Positions 1 to 10,880 of a stretch of DNA of 64,000 nucleotides are shown here, one piece after another. The position numbers and the translations under genes are program-made. The DNA comes from Petaurus breviceps papuanus (Eukaryota > Chordata > Mammalia > Diprotodontia > Petauridae). Each line of letters starts with the position of its first letter. Within the stretch, counting starts at the first letter, position 1. Under the pieces are notes generated by a model. The model did not search any database, had not been told where the DNA came from, and was given only the letters and a program-made list of their open reading frames with translations. The stretch covers positions 12,063,363-12,127,362 of the forward strand of contig JAMXIF010000077.1 of the NCBI GenBank assembly GCA_028583685.1, in the 5' to 3' direction.

Positions 1-63
1 TGCTTGTTAATTTTTTAGAAATAAAATGAATTACCTTTTTATTTGTAAAAGAAAAAAGAAATA

Positions 64-205
64 TGGAGCAGTTGACAGAATACTAGATTTGGAGTCAGAA
101 AATCTGGGTTAGTCCAGGAATTTACAATGTCTGTAAGCTTAGACAAATCATTTAACTTGTTGGGGCCTTAGTTTCTTGATTGTTAAAATGTAAGGGTTAG
201 ACTCA
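64..205 (+). repeat. MIR/CORE-SINE remnant
   Basis: The order is that of a mammalian CORE-SINE: a degraded 'gagtcagaaaatctgggtt' head, a 'gacaaatcatttaacttg' core, a 'cttagtttcttgattg' segment, then 'aaaatgtaagggttagactc'. It is strongly diverged and lacks a clear A-tail or target-site duplication, so it is old. MAR1 and MIR share this core, so the exact family is open. Confidence 0.7.
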
Positions 206-299
206 GGGATCCCTAGGATACATCCTAGCACGGAATATATGATTTTAAGAAAATGTTATTTTTTAGAAAGATGTAGAGCTAAGGAGATATTAGAAACTG

Positions 300-550
300 G
301 AAGAGATGATTCAGGATGATACCATGCCTAGGTATTTGAAAGGTTATAGATGTCAGAAACAAGCTTCTTACGATGAATTAACTTAAAGTAGGATAAGCAA
401 CCATGAGAAGTAGTTCATTTTCACTTTTTGGAGGTCTTCAAGGAGAGGGCATATGACCACAGAGTAGATATATTATAGTGAAGATTCTCTTTAGTTATAG
501 ATTGGATTAGACCTCCTCTGAGGATCTTCAAAAGATAAAATTCTGGGAAA
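300..550 (+). repeat. CR1/L3 LINE 3'-part fragment
   Basis: The sequence follows the 3' region of CR1-clade LINEs: a 'gaggtcttcaaggagagg' segment, then 'ttggattagacctcctctgagg' -type wording near 505-530. This matches the 'tggactagatgacctctgag' tail typical of CR1/L3. It is old and has no open frame. Positions 551-774 hold no element I recognise. Confidence 0.5.
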
Positions 551-774
551 AACAATGTCACATTGTGTTAGGAGTTTATATTTTAATATGGCAGTATTTA
601 CAGTATATAACTGATAAATTCTGAATAAAATTTCATCATTCTGATTCATCAGATCTCAGAGCTGAATTGGATTTCAATGATCTACTATCCCAATAATACC
701 TTTCAAAGAAATAAACAACAACCTGCTTTGAAAGTGAGCATCATATTTTTACTTTAAAAGTTCAGAAAGAAATG

Positions 775-930
775 GGAAAATATGTTTAATATGAATGTAT
801 ATGTAGGGCCTGTATCAGATTACATACCATCTTGTGGAGAGAAGAGGGGAGGGATGAGGAGAAAATTTGGAACTCAAAATCTAATGGAAGTGAATGGTGA
901 GAACTAAAATTAAATTAATTAATTAAAAAT
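775..930 (+). mobile_element. L1 3' end, 5'-truncated
   Basis: The motif order 'tgtatcagattacatacc', a G-rich tract and 'tttggaactcaaaatcta' is the terminal 3' UTR of marsupial L1. The same order occurs at the end of the L1 copy near 46.2 kb. Only the last 150 bp or so are present, the usual result of truncated reverse transcription. Confidence 0.6.
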
Positions 931-1489
931 TGACTATAACAAAGCATAAATGAATAACTAAGGCAGTAATTAAAAATAAGTAAGCAGCAAATAAACAAAT
1001 AAAAATTTAAAAGTTCTGAGAGAAAATCTTGATAGCTAGAGGAAACACCTCTTCCACATTAGTAACTAATTTTTAGGAAAGTTTTTGTTGCTTGGTTGTT
1101 TTCCTGACATCTAGATTAAGCATATATCTTTTTAATGAAGTCCCCATTGATTCTTGTTCTTCCCTCTGGGAAATTATATCTTCACCCAAATAAAGAAAAA
1201 GGCTAATCCTTATAAGATAGCTCTTCAGATACTTGGATATGATTTTCTTGTACTTCCTTTCCAACTCTTCTCTAGACTAAACATTCCAATTCTTTTTTTT
1301 TAGTGAGAGAATTGGTGAATAGACTATAAGATCTCGAGGAAATGTTCTTTCTTTATAAATTATTTCTGTATCCACTCCAAATATGACCACTATAACTACT
1401 ATTATCACCACCACTACAAACATTATCATCATTATCATCATCATCTGTCATGGTTAGGAGAGTGTGGGAGCAAGCAAAAACTCACCTTC
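931..1489. other. AT-rich stretch, no recognised element
   Basis: AT-rich sequence with short runs such as 'aattaattaatt'. A degenerate (ATC/ATT)n microsatellite sits at about 1,395-1,452. I see no gene, transposon end or conserved motif. Confidence 0.5.
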
Positions 1490-2235
1490 ACAACTTGTCC
1501 CCACATTATCTTTCTATCTTCATTATATGTTACACCCCTTTCTCTCCACTCACCTTGGAAGCTCTGCTCTAGGACTTCATCATTTAGTCCTAGACAATTG
1601 ACATGTCCTCCTAATTGGTCATTCTACTTCACATCTCTCTTCACATAGATGTATACCTCATTCAGCTACTAAAGTAATATTTCTTAAGTGAAGATCTGTG
1701 ATTAGCAAATCAATCAACTCTGGCAACTTCTCATAAATATGTAAACTTCACTGTTTGGTTTTGAAAGCTCTTTAATACCTGACCCCCAATTCCTTTTCCA
1801 CCCCAAAGAGTAATAAACATCACTCTCCTTCTTGCATTTTATAGGCCAGTCAAATTTACCTTCTCTCAAGTCCTCGAAGAGGAATGCACTGGCAGTCAAT
1901 TATTCTTAGAATTTCTCTCTCACCTCTACCTCAAAGAAGCCCTCACTTTCTTCAAACCATAGCCAACGTATCACGTTTTACATGCTCCCCTACCTAATTC
2001 CCTCTACTATGATTACCTTTCCTCCCTAACTGTCTTGTATTTACCAGTCTTATATTTATTCATTTTTGGTCCATCATTCTGTATATGTAAATTATTTGAA
2101 TGCATATTGTCAACTTCAGCTAGATAGTAAGTTCCTTGAGAGCAGAAACTATTTTTTTATTTGATTCCTCAGCACCTAACATATTCCATGGCAAATAAGA
2201 TATGGTTAATAAATATTTGTTCATTGCTAGTATGA
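1490..2235 (+). mobile_element. L2 LINE, 3' part
   Basis: The pyrimidine-rich body ends in the diagnostic L2 3' terminus: 'agtaagttccttgagagcag', 'tcagcacctaacat', then 'ttaataaatatttgttcatt'. The body has multiple stops and is heavily diverged. L2 belongs to the pre-therian repeat layer, and its tail is shared with MIR SINEs. Confidence 0.7.
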
Positions 2236-2414
2236 CTAATCAATGAAGACAGTTCACTACCAACCCAGAACAATCATCTTGCTGATTGTTCAGGCTTACA
2301 GACCACAAGAAGATACAGGCAATAAAGACATGTATCATAATGGCTACTTTGTTCAAAACAGGATCATAGAGATTTGCTTATCCCTCAATATTTTTCCCCA
2401 AAGGCATCAATTTT

Positions 2415-2975
2415 TCAGATTTATTTATTTATTTTTAGTTTTCAACATTAATTTCCATAAGATTTTGAGGTACAAATTTTTCTCTCCCACTTTCACCTAC
2501 CTCCCACCCCAAAACAGCAAGCCTACTGAATACCCCTTGCCCCAAGCTGTTCTCTCTTATATCCTTCCTCACACCCTCCCAACTTTCTAGTAGGGAAAGA
2601 TGGATTTCTATACCCCAGTGCCTGTATATCTTATTTCCCAGTTGCATATAAAAATATATATTTTTTAAATATTTGTTTTTAAAACTTTGAGGTACAGATT
2701 TTTCCCTGCTTCCCTCCTCACCCACTCCCAATGGGAAGATAAGCAATTCACTATGGGTTGTATATGTGTAGTTATACAAAACATTTCCATAGTATTTATA
2801 TTGTGAAAAAGTAACTATAATTCCCTTCATCCTATCCTGCCCCCCACTTATTCTATTTTCTCCTTTGACCCTGACCCTTTTTGAAGTGTTTGCTTCTAAC
2901 TACCCTCTCTCTCTCTCAATCTGCCCTCCCTTCTATCATCCTCCCTCTTATCCCCTTTGCCCATATTTTCCGGTA
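2415..2975 (-). mobile_element. L1-type 3' UTR-like antisense fragment
   Basis: Two related segments near 2,455 and 2,680 carry 'tttgaggtacaaatttttc' and 'ctttgaggtacagattttt', each followed by a C/T-rich run. The second also has 'gtatatgtgtagttatac'. This wording marks antisense L1 3' UTRs in this window, for example near 61.07 kb. The doubled layout may be one long 3' UTR or two adjacent insertions. The open frames here are fortuitous. Confidence 0.45.
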
Positions 2976-3404
2976 ATGTCAGGAAGTGGTGAAATCAGGA
3001 AACCCAAAAACCACATAAATGTGCCTTAAATTCAACCTGTGTAATTCACCATTGCAGTAAATCATGGAGGCAAAATGTTTGGCAAGATTCAAAGAGATTA
3101 GATATGTATATGTTTACACATTTATAGCTATACTCGTTATACCAGGACCAGATGTTGTAGCATATATCAACCCCTTCGGTTCATGACATAATGAAAACAA
3201 AATCTATTCACAATCATAAAGCACTTTCTTGTAGTATGGGTGGCAGTAATGTATTTCCAAAGTGACTAGGCACAGAGGGTGCCATCTTTATGTAATTGCA
3301 GTTAAGCCCTGAATTTACAGTAAAAATACAAATAAAACAGCAAACTGAGATACCACCAACAATTCAAATGAAAGATAAGTGAGATAGAGTTCTCGAAAAA
3401 ATAT
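2976..3404. other. No recognised element
   Basis: Mixed AT-rich sequence without repeat hallmarks, open frames of note or simple repeats. It lies directly upstream of the CR1/L3 copy and could include more decayed CR1 sequence. Confidence 0.4.
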
Positions 3405-4175
3405 ATTTGTTTTAGATGACTATAAGCTGAGTATGAATTAACAATATTTTGTGTGATTCGGATTTTTTTAAATAAATAAAAATAAAAGCAGAAACCCTAA
3501 TAAGATCATAAGGTTGAAGTTTTCAGAACAATGCAATCTATTTTCAAAGGGCGCTCAGACATCACTAATCCAATCATCTCATTTTACATGGTAAGCTGAA
3601 GCAGAAGCATCAATTTAATAACGTTTCCAAGGTTATATAGGCAATTACAATCAAAGGAAAGATTTGAACCTGGATCCTCTGACTTCAAATTCAGTGATAT
3701 TTCTACTTTACCATGTTCTCCTCAAGATCTGTGCTCATTTCTGGGTACCTCCTCAGAGGAGGAAAAAAAATTACTTATGATGGTGGAGAATTAGTTGAAG
3801 GAATCTGGTATGAGTAGCCTGAGGAAGAGAAAATCCAGGAAGGACAAGGCTTCAAAAAGTCAAAGACTTTTTTGTGAAGAAGAGATAAGACTTGTTCCAG
3901 GAGCAGAACCGTTGGCAATGGATAGAGATTCCATAAGGCAAAAGAGGCTTCAAGTCAGGAAAAAAACTAAACAATTCTATCCTCTCCAAAGTAATAAACT
4001 AGAATGAGCTGCTTTAAGAAGAACGGGGTCTCCCCACCACACTCCAGAGGTCATTAAACACAAGCAAGGTAACCACTTAAAGCATATGTTATAGTATAAA
4101 TTACATTCACATATATTTCAACTAAATGGTCATTAAGATATATTTCAACTCTAAAATGTTATGATTCTCTCTTTT
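3405..4175 (+). mobile_element. CR1/L3 LINE 3' end, split by an antisense SINE
   Basis: The first part (about 3,405-3,470) has the CR1 wording 'agctgagtatgaattaac'. The second part (about 3,795-4,175) follows the CR1 3' terminal region: 'ggagcagaaccgttggcaatgg', a region leading to 'gaatgagctgctttaag', and a tail 'aaatggtcattaagatatat' ending with 'atgttatgattct'. A 70-codon open frame at 3,795-4,007 is a piece of the former ORF2 end, not a host gene. The gap holds an antisense CORE-SINE, so the SINE is younger than the LINE. Confidence 0.55.
3545..3722 (-). repeat. Antisense MIR/MAR1 CORE-SINE nested in CR1/L3
   Basis: Read on the + strand it gives the antisense order 'ctcattttacatggtaagc', 'ccaaggttatataggc', 'gatttgaacctggatcctc' and 'tactttaccatgt'. 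It lies between two collinear CR1/L3 pieces, which fixes the relative order of insertion. Confidence 0.65.
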
Positions 4176-4212
4176 CCATCTCCAATTCTACTATCCAGTC
4201 CATTCCTCCAGA

Positions 4213-4442
4213 TGACAGTTAATAGAGTCTGGGCTTGAAGGCTGGGAGAACCAAATAAGCATCCTGACTCAAACATTAATAATCTATGGGGTTCAACATG
4301 TCCAGTAACATCTCTCAGTATCTTCATCTATTGAATGGGGAAAACAATAGATGCAGCATTTACCTCTCAGGGATGTTGCGACATAAAATGAGATAAATTC
4401 TGTAAAGCACTTTGTAAAATCTAAAGCATTTTATAATTATGC
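4213..4442 (+). repeat. MIR/THER1-type CORE-SINE with LINE-like tail
   Basis: Head and core are degraded. 'atcttcatctattgaatggg', 'gggatgttgcgacataaaatg' and 'gtaaagcactttgtaaaatc' keep the CORE-SINE order through to its tail. Most of the family length is present. Age is therian or older, judged from divergence. Confidence 0.65.
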
Positions 4443-4945
4443 ATTTTCTATTGGTAGTTGTATTAAGAATACTCTTTATATTTTTCACATTATGTTTGAG
4501 AGAGAATTTGTGTTATGTGAACACACTGTATGTATGTTATGTTCACTTCACTATATTCCCTCCCAAATCTAAGCTCATTATATATTTTATTTCAGATCAC
4601 TTTATTTTTCAATGTATATAAATAAATTTCAAAAATAGAAATGTGCTTAATAAATTTGTACATACGAATTCAAAGAGTGGCTCATGGCACTTGAGTAGAA
4701 AGTTTCCAAGAACTGAAGGTGAATACAGAATAACCCCAATGTTGAGTGAAACCTTGAATAAAGATGTAGAGCTGGGAGACTGAATGACTTGTATGAGAAT
4801 AAAAAGTATGATGATGTGCTTATATTAGAAGAGAAATGGCATTTTATTAGCCTGGAAAGTTGACTTCAATTAGATTGTGAAATACTTTACTATTTTTCTT
4901 TTTAAAACTATTCTTTTTTTTTCCCTTCTTTTCTTCCCTCCCCTC
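4443..4945. other. No recognised element
   Basis: AT-rich sequence, with T-runs and a pyrimidine-rich run at 4,890-4,945 directly before the LTR-like start. I see no gene. Confidence 0.4.
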
Positions 4946-6401
4946 TGTAATGGTAATTGGGATTTGAAGATCTTCCATGTCCCTCATATTGGCAATCAAA
5001 CAGGTTCTTAGCACCTTGTTTCAGTTCATGAAATTATCAAGTATTAAGATCAGAACTTGTGAATCCCACAGTGGGAGGAAGTTGCTGATGTAACAGCAAG
5101 GGGCAGAAGAGGGAGGAGCTAATACCATATATAAGGAAAAGCCCAAGTCAGAGAGCCAGAATTGCTAAGAAAGAGAGAGAACTGCTAGGATTCTGAGAAA
5201 TTCTGAGAACTACTATGAAGTGAGAACAGAATGGAGAGCAGACCTTGTGGTGGCAGAAGGGAGAACTGAGAACTGAGAAGAACTGAGAAATAAAAGAGAG
5301 GAGAACTGAGAGGAAGCATAGCTGTGGTGCCAGTACTTTGTCTATCTGTTTTAATGTTACTTTGTCAGATTCATCTGTGGACAGAGGACGTTGCTGTTGT
5401 TACAGAATCCCTGGTTATTGTTCAGAAGCCTGAACCTGCTGGTTCAGAAGCCCTGAAAGAAGATTTTCTTGTATGTTTACAGAAATCCAGGAGGAGTGTC
5501 TTATGGATGTTTTCAGAGCTCCTGGAACTATTCTGATGATTTATGTTGATTCCTCAGACCTTGTTATTGGGTCTATGTTTATTTCACAGGCAGAAAGTGA
5601 ATTGATGATGGTGCCAGCAATGTAAATGATGTGTAATGTAAATTGTGGCTTTGTTAAGCTTTGTCTTCCCAGGAAGAGAAACTGCGAAGTACTTGAGGTA
5701 GACTGGACACTGTGAACTTCAACATGGAACAGGAACTGGACAAGGAGCTGAATAAGGAGGTGAGAGCTGCCTGCCCTTGAACCCAGGTAAAAGTTGGATG
5801 GATTCACATAGGATCTGGGACATGGAAGAGGAACCATGGAAGCTGAGAGCTAGGCTAAAGTCAAGATAAAAAGACCTCTCCTTAGGTATCTAATGCAAAC
5901 TGAGAAGATCATGATTTAATGTAACCTAGGGGTGGGAGGACTTTGTACACTATATACTGTACCCTTCAGAATGATTGAATTTAGGATGGTTGGAAACTAA
6001 TCTCCAATTAAGAAGAAAGAAGACTTTTTGACTGAGAGATTAAGACAATGTGACCTAGGGAGGGATAACTCCGTCCTTTGTACTTTGTGTCCATTAAGGA
6101 GGCTTGTCTCCTTAAGGATTATTGAAGTAAGGACTTCCTAAATGATTGAGTACTAAATGATTGGGTTACTAAATGAATGTACTTTATTTAAAACTATGTG
6201 ATGACTTTGGTGAAAAATATGTGGAGATTTAGTAATGAGTTGTTATGTTATAACATGGTGAATGCTGTATTTTGATTTCTATGAATTGTTTGCCTTAATT
6301 TACTGCTGAATGAATAGAGAGTTCACTATACTTTGTAACCAAAACTTTGAAGCTGTTCATAGCAGCAGTCCTCTGGAAAGCTGCTCAGGCTTGGCGTTAC
6401 A
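4946..6401 (+). mobile_element. LTR-like endogenous retrovirus fossil
   Basis: It begins TGTAATGG and its first 30 bp or so resemble the start of the solo LTR at 49,138, including the shared word 'AAGATCTTCC'. A TATA-like 'catatataagg' lies near 5,128 and an AATAAA near 5,289. The proposed end is 'ggcgttaca', which pairs with the TGTAA start. The flanks (ccctc and cccca) are not a clean duplication, so the right border is weak. At nearly 1.5 kb it is a long LTR or an LTR plus internal sequence. It encodes nothing recognisable and is a broken, old fossil. Confidence 0.4.
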
Positions 6402-6844
6402 CCCCACCCTAGAGATGCTTACCACTAGACTCAAATAGCAGGAAGTGTGTGTGTGTATGTTTGTCTATGTAAAATTATTCTATACATACTACTATCTATC
6501 AGTTCTTTCTCAAAACAAGCCCAGGAACTATATAAACAAAATTATACAAATAAAAGATTTGAATAATTGAATGGTTTTAAATATAAAATGGAGAAGCTAG
6601 TATTTTATTCTAAAGGAAATGAGGACCCATTAAAAATTCTCAAGCATGGTAATGAGAAATACAGTCAGACCTTTCTGTCTCTAAGCATATAACTTTATAG
6701 ACCATGAAACATACAGGACAAAGTACTCATTTTATTTCAAGTATATTAAAATCGGTCACAAAGCCTTCTACATGGTACATAGCACTGCTACCAATTACAA
6801 ATGTATTTACCATACAGACACACATGATGGGGTACTTGGGATCT
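6402..6844. other. No recognised element
   Basis: AT-rich sequence between two LTR-like fossils, with a short GT-rich run near 6,445. The antisense open frame here has no recognisable motif. Confidence 0.4.
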
Positions 6845-7725
6845 ATGTCTGTAATATCAGTTTGTAACATCAGTTTGTAAAATAAATTTGTAAAACCAGT
6901 CTGTAAAATCACACTTCTCCCCACCCCCAGCCTCAGAGCATTAACTCTGCCCCTTCCCCTTGCTATACTCTGCCCAGCAACACTCATGAACTGTTTATCT
7001 CTGCTTGGAGCAATAACAAGCTACAACTATGAATCCTTCACTAAACCATCTATAAACATTTTAGCTCAGGCAAATGTTATCTCCCCTTAGTAAGTGGCCA
7101 GCTGCCCCATGAATCCTTCAAAGCCTATCTATAGGTTAGCTCCTTAGCCAATTATCCACATACTGAGTCTCTGTTAGCCTTGGTTCCCAACATCGATCTT
7201 TTCAAACATGACACTGATGGGTGGCAGACTAGGCACTTCTCAGTCAGCCTGGATCACTAGCTGACTTAGTGATGATTCAGGTCTAGAGCCACAACTCCAG
7301 GTACCCCCCCCCGGGCTATTTCCCAGTGAATTATGGGCGATACACCTGGGCCATTGACATTAAAGGTGCATGTTCCTTAAAGCACTGACCACTCCTTAAC
7401 TCCTCCCTAATCCCACTCTTACTCACCTAGTTAGCAAATTGACATTTGATTTATTGCCTAAACTCCTTAAAAACTATGCCTATGTCTTCTTTCAGTCTGC
7501 AGGAACCCTAAGAACTCTTGCCTGCTGGACAGAGTAACAATTAATTTACAGTTTCTCTAAGAACTCTTGCCCACTGTACAGCATAACAATAAACTTGCAG
7601 GTCCCCTAAGGACCCTTGCCCACTGTAAAGTGTAACAATACACTTTTACAATTCTGACTCCAAGTCTGCTTGGGCCTACTGAATTCTTTTCCAGACTGAA
7701 TTGAAGGCATTCTGGTCACTGATGA
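6845..7725 (+). mobile_element. Second LTR-like fossil, possibly class I ERV
   Basis: U3-like sequence is followed by a TATA-like 'ccttaaaaactatgcc' near 7,466 and an AATAAA in 'aacaataaacttgcagg' near 7,590. Three tandem units of about 50 bp, each carrying 'ctaagaactcttgcc' or a close variant, occupy 7,500-7,650. Near 6,850-6,910 the word 'agtttgtaa' recurs several times. Borders are approximate and I could not find a target-site duplication. It is non-coding and broken. An unrelated repeat is possible. Confidence 0.4.
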
Positions 7726-7754
7726 GGATCACAGTTCCTGTATAACCTCTTGCC

Positions 7755-7870
7755 ATCCCCCATCACACAGACACACATACATATATACATATACATGCAT
7801 GTGTACTTATGCAGACATACATGTATATATATAGAGAGAGACAGAAATAGAAAGAGAGAGACAGAGATGG
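7755..7870. repeat. Compound microsatellite (CA/TA/GA)
   Basis: Successive CACA, ATACATAT and AGAGAG runs, all imperfect. Confidence 0.8.
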
Positions 7871-7929
7871 GGTAGGGAGACGTATGTTTTGTTGTTGTTC
7901 ATTTATGTTCAGCCGTCCCTAACTCTATC

Positions 7930-8072
7930 CTATATTTATTTGTCTGTGAATATATGGAATACTTCAGAAAAGTCTCACATTTTATATTTGTTCTCCCAGT
8001 CCCTTAGTTTATGTAGTAGTAGATGCTTAAATAGTAGATGCTTACTAAATATTTATTAAATGGGAACATTAA
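7930..8072 (+). mobile_element. L2 3' terminus
   Basis: A decayed L2 end: 'tctcacattttatatttg', 'ctcccagtcccttagtt', then 'atgcttactaaatatttatt'. The 'tagtagatgctta' word is repeated, a small local duplication. Confidence 0.55.
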
Positions 8073-8289
8073 ATCATTTAATAGCTTTTTTTTACTCCAT
8101 CTTCATAGCAATAAAAAATATGGTTTTATTGGTACATATGCCTACAAATCACCAACAGTTCCAGCACCTAAAACAACAACAAAATAAACTCTTAAATCAC
8201 AGGTCACACTTTCTAAATTAAATCATGGAGCTTAAGGTCCAGCTTGGAGATCATGATGCTTAAGGATTTTATTAAGTGGTATATTATTT

Positions 8290-8725
8290 TGGAGGTTGTT
8301 ATTTGTCCTTTGTTTTAAAGAGTACCAATGACATCAAGGGGTGGATTGGATTTAAGTGAGGCAGAATTGCACAAAGTCATTAGCGTCACTCTCTCTTTCA
8401 AAGTCATCAAAGTTCAGTGGTGGGACAGAAGTCAGGATGACAGGCAATGGCCAGGGATGCAGTGGATGATCTTGGCATCTTTGATGTCTGACCAAGCGCT
8501 AAGTATTCCACAGAGTCTGTTTCAGTCACCTTTGTGGGCACTAGAACAAATTATTCTCATCCACCATTTCATCCTGTGCTTGGGGGTAGACACCTCCCTA
8601 AATCACTGACCAGCTTAACAACTGTTAGTTACCCTCATTTTGGTTTAACCCAGTTGCCTAGATGGTTTACTGGGGTATGGCCATTGTGCATGATACAACT
8701 CTTTGGAACCACTAGTGAGAGTTGA
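8290..8725 (+). repeat. Non-tRNA interspersed repeat (marsupial type)
   Basis: It starts with 'ttgttatttgtcctttgtt' and 'agtaccaatgacatcaag', then 'tggatttaagtgaggcag', 'gcagtggatgatcttggc' and 'ccagttgcctagatggt'. I know this wording as a dispersed repeat of marsupial genomes but cannot name the family with certainty (WSINE-like is a guess). There is no tRNA-like head, CORE or A-tail. A tiny antisense piece of the same wording may lie at 28,765-28,800. The overlapping open frames are not genes. Confidence 0.5.
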
Positions 8726-8726
8726 A

Positions 8727-8835
8727 AATAATATATACATATATGTGTGTATGTATATATACACACATATCCATATCTATATATGTATATACATATACAG
8801 AGAGACAGTGGGGAGAGGAAAAGGGAGAGAGAGGA
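8727..8835. repeat. (TATATG/CATATA)n microsatellite followed by GA-rich run
   Basis: Alternating TATATGTG and ACACATAT runs, then 'gagagacag' and 'gagagagag'. The open frames on both strands here come from the simple sequence. Confidence 0.85.
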
Positions 8836-9059
8836 TGAGCAGCTCTGAACAAGACTTGGCAAGCCCTCACATCAGAGGTGCTAGTCCTTCTAAAACATCC
8901 CTTACACCCATGAACACCCACTCATTTTTTCAGTTTAGATATACATTATATTTGGAAAACAAAACTTTTCTTGAATTCTGTATTCATTGCCACACTGTCA
9001 TTCAATTATAGATAATCAGATAAGAGGCAGGAGACTAGATTAAATTAAGATCAAATTTA

Positions 9060-9230
9060 ACAAAATGATTTATTGACAATTCTTAACAATTTTTTAAAAA
9101 TTCTTAATAATTCAAGAAAATTTGTTAACTACCCATTATATACTAGGAATTTTGCTAGTTAGGAGAATATAAAGAACAATAAAAGCAAAAGCAAATTCCT
9201 TGTCCTCTAAGAGCTGCTTCTACTTCCAAA
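9060..9230 (-). mobile_element. Antisense L2 3' end
   Basis: Antisense L2 terminal order: 'gatttattgaca', 'ctacccattatatactagg', 'ccttgtcctctaagagctg'. Diverged. Confidence 0.55.
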
Positions 9231-9452
9231 TATAGATCTGTTGCTCTCTAGCCATTTTCCCTTGATGCCTCTGCCTGACACAGGCCCTTCTGCTCCTTCT
9301 CTGGGACCCTGTAGTTCTGATTAGTCAGTGTCCTCCATGAGTGTCCTGACCCAGTTCCACAATTCCACACACTCCTTTACAGCCATCTCCTTGTCATTCT
9401 GATCCTCCAGCTTCTGCCTTCTTCATGCCATGCCACAGATATGTAGCCTCTC

Positions 9453-9484
9453 CACCATACCACACCACACCACACCACACCACA

Positions 9485-9527
<43 letters not shown>
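9453..9527. repeat. (CCACA)n passing into (CA)n microsatellite
   Basis: About eight pentamer units (ACCAC or CCACA phase) run directly into a CA run of about 20 units. Confidence 0.9.
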
Positions 9528-9528
<1 letters not shown>

Positions 9529-9599
9529 TCCATCTTTAATTTTGGGAATAGTAACCAAATCTTCCTTATAAAGACATATTGATCACTTTTCCTGTGACT

Positions 9600-9800
9600 C
9601 CAATTGTTATCTCTGTAATGGCCCAGTTCAAAATATCATTGTCCAAAATATGTTTTCTTCCGGGATTGGATTTTAATTTCTTTGAAAACTGAAAATATCT
9701 TGCATTTTATATTTCTATCCCTGGTGCTTGGTTAACCTAGTGCCTGACACATTGTAAGCATTTAATATTTTTACTTAATAATTCGTTCACTGATTCAATC
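9600..9800 (+). mobile_element. L2 3' terminus
   Basis: The order 'tttgaaaactgaaaatatc', 'tatccctggtgcttgg', 'agtgcctgacacattgtaag', 'catttaatattt' is the L2 end in sense orientation. Confidence 0.65.
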
Positions 9801-9958
9801 AAAATAACAATAAAACCTGTTCAACTGTTCTTGTCAAGGAGAATTGCATGATTTTTTTTAATAACCCCAAATGTCTACCTGAAAAAATGCCCTCTATTAT
9901 AATATTATACTCATCCAACAATGTTGCCCATCTACAAGATCTATCATATCTCAATCTT

Positions 9959-10107
9959 TTTTTTAAAGCAATTGGGTTTAAGTAATTTGCTCAAGGTTAC
10001 ATGGCCAGTTATTTCATGTGGGTGACAAGTATCTGAGGCCAGAACTGATCCCGGGTCTCCTGACACAGCAGTCAGCACTCTAACTCACTGAGCTACCTGG
10101 CCATCCC
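9959..10107 (-). mobile_element. tRNA-derived SINE with target-site duplication
   Basis: The + strand reads T-run, 'gcaattgggtttaagtaat', 'ggttacatggccagttat', 'gatcccgggtctcc', 'gagctacctggcc': an antisense tRNA-derived SINE. A 16-bp direct repeat with one mismatch flanks it (9,943-9,958 and 10,108-10,123). The inner wording 'catggccagttat' resembles the right monomer of the dimeric SINE at 45.6 kb, so this may be a monomeric relative. Confidence 0.85.
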
Positions 10108-10129
10108 ATCATACCTCAATCTTGATAAA

Positions 10130-10714
10130 ATTGAAAATGTTATTAAGCTACCAATGGAGGGAGATGTAGTAGTTGTGAGGGGGCTACAAGAGATAGAGGG
10201 AATTACTGGGAAGTGCTAGAGGAGTAGATATGATGAGTAAAAAAGATAGATTATACGGTTAAAGCCTTAAGTGAATGAATAAATAACAAAATGTCTGTTC
10301 ATTCCATTGGTATCTTTCATAAAGTTCAGAGAAATTTGGTGAGGTCTTTAACACATTGGGAGAGTCCTCTGTAACAAACATCGACATGATAGAAATGGAC
10401 AAAACATACACAGGGTGGGCAGGTATGAATGCCCAATGATCTGCATCACTGAAGTGAATACCCATATTGATAAAATCACAGATCCATTTGAATGATTGCA
10501 TTATGTGCTAAAATCATTTTGCTTAAGGTATATCTTTGTGGGGTTTAGGGACAGGGAGGATAATGGAAACCATAGAGATGTGGTCAGCTGCAAAAGGGCT
10601 TTAGGGATATCTCATTAAATCAATTAATAATTTTCAATTTCATGTTAGTTTTGTTTTAAATTACATAAGCACTATTGTATCTAATGGAATGAATTCATAC
10701 CCCAGATCTGACAC
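10130..10714. other. No recognised element
   Basis: Mixed-composition sequence with one 80-codon antisense open frame (10,259-10,501) lacking recognisable domains. It could be unique DNA. Confidence 0.4.
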
Positions 10715-10880
10715 ATAGTAGGCATGTGACCTGGATCACACTTAGCTGCTCTGGCCCACATTTTTATCATCTGTAAAATGGGGATGATGACACTTGCACT
10801 ATCAGCTTCACAAGGTTGTTAGGAGAAAACCAAGCGCCCCAAACTAAAGTACTATATAAATGTGAGGAATTATTACTATT
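10715..10880 (+). repeat. MIR CORE-SINE
   Basis: 'catctgtaaaatggggatga', 'cttcacaaggttgttaggag' and 'actaaagtactatataaatg' are the central and 3' parts of MIR. The head is eroded. Confidence 0.75.

Noticed and set aside
3795-4007. 70-codon basic frame resembling a nuclear protein
   Set aside because: Nucleotide order matches the CR1/L3 3' region, so it is a LINE relic.
6750-7715. GGTCA on both sides of the second LTR-like fossil as a target-site duplication
   Set aside because: The left copy is not followed by a TG start, so the pair does not define element borders.
9959-10107. tRNA gene in the SINE head
   Set aside because: The head is tRNA-derived but degenerate, followed by SINE body and A-tail with target-site duplication.
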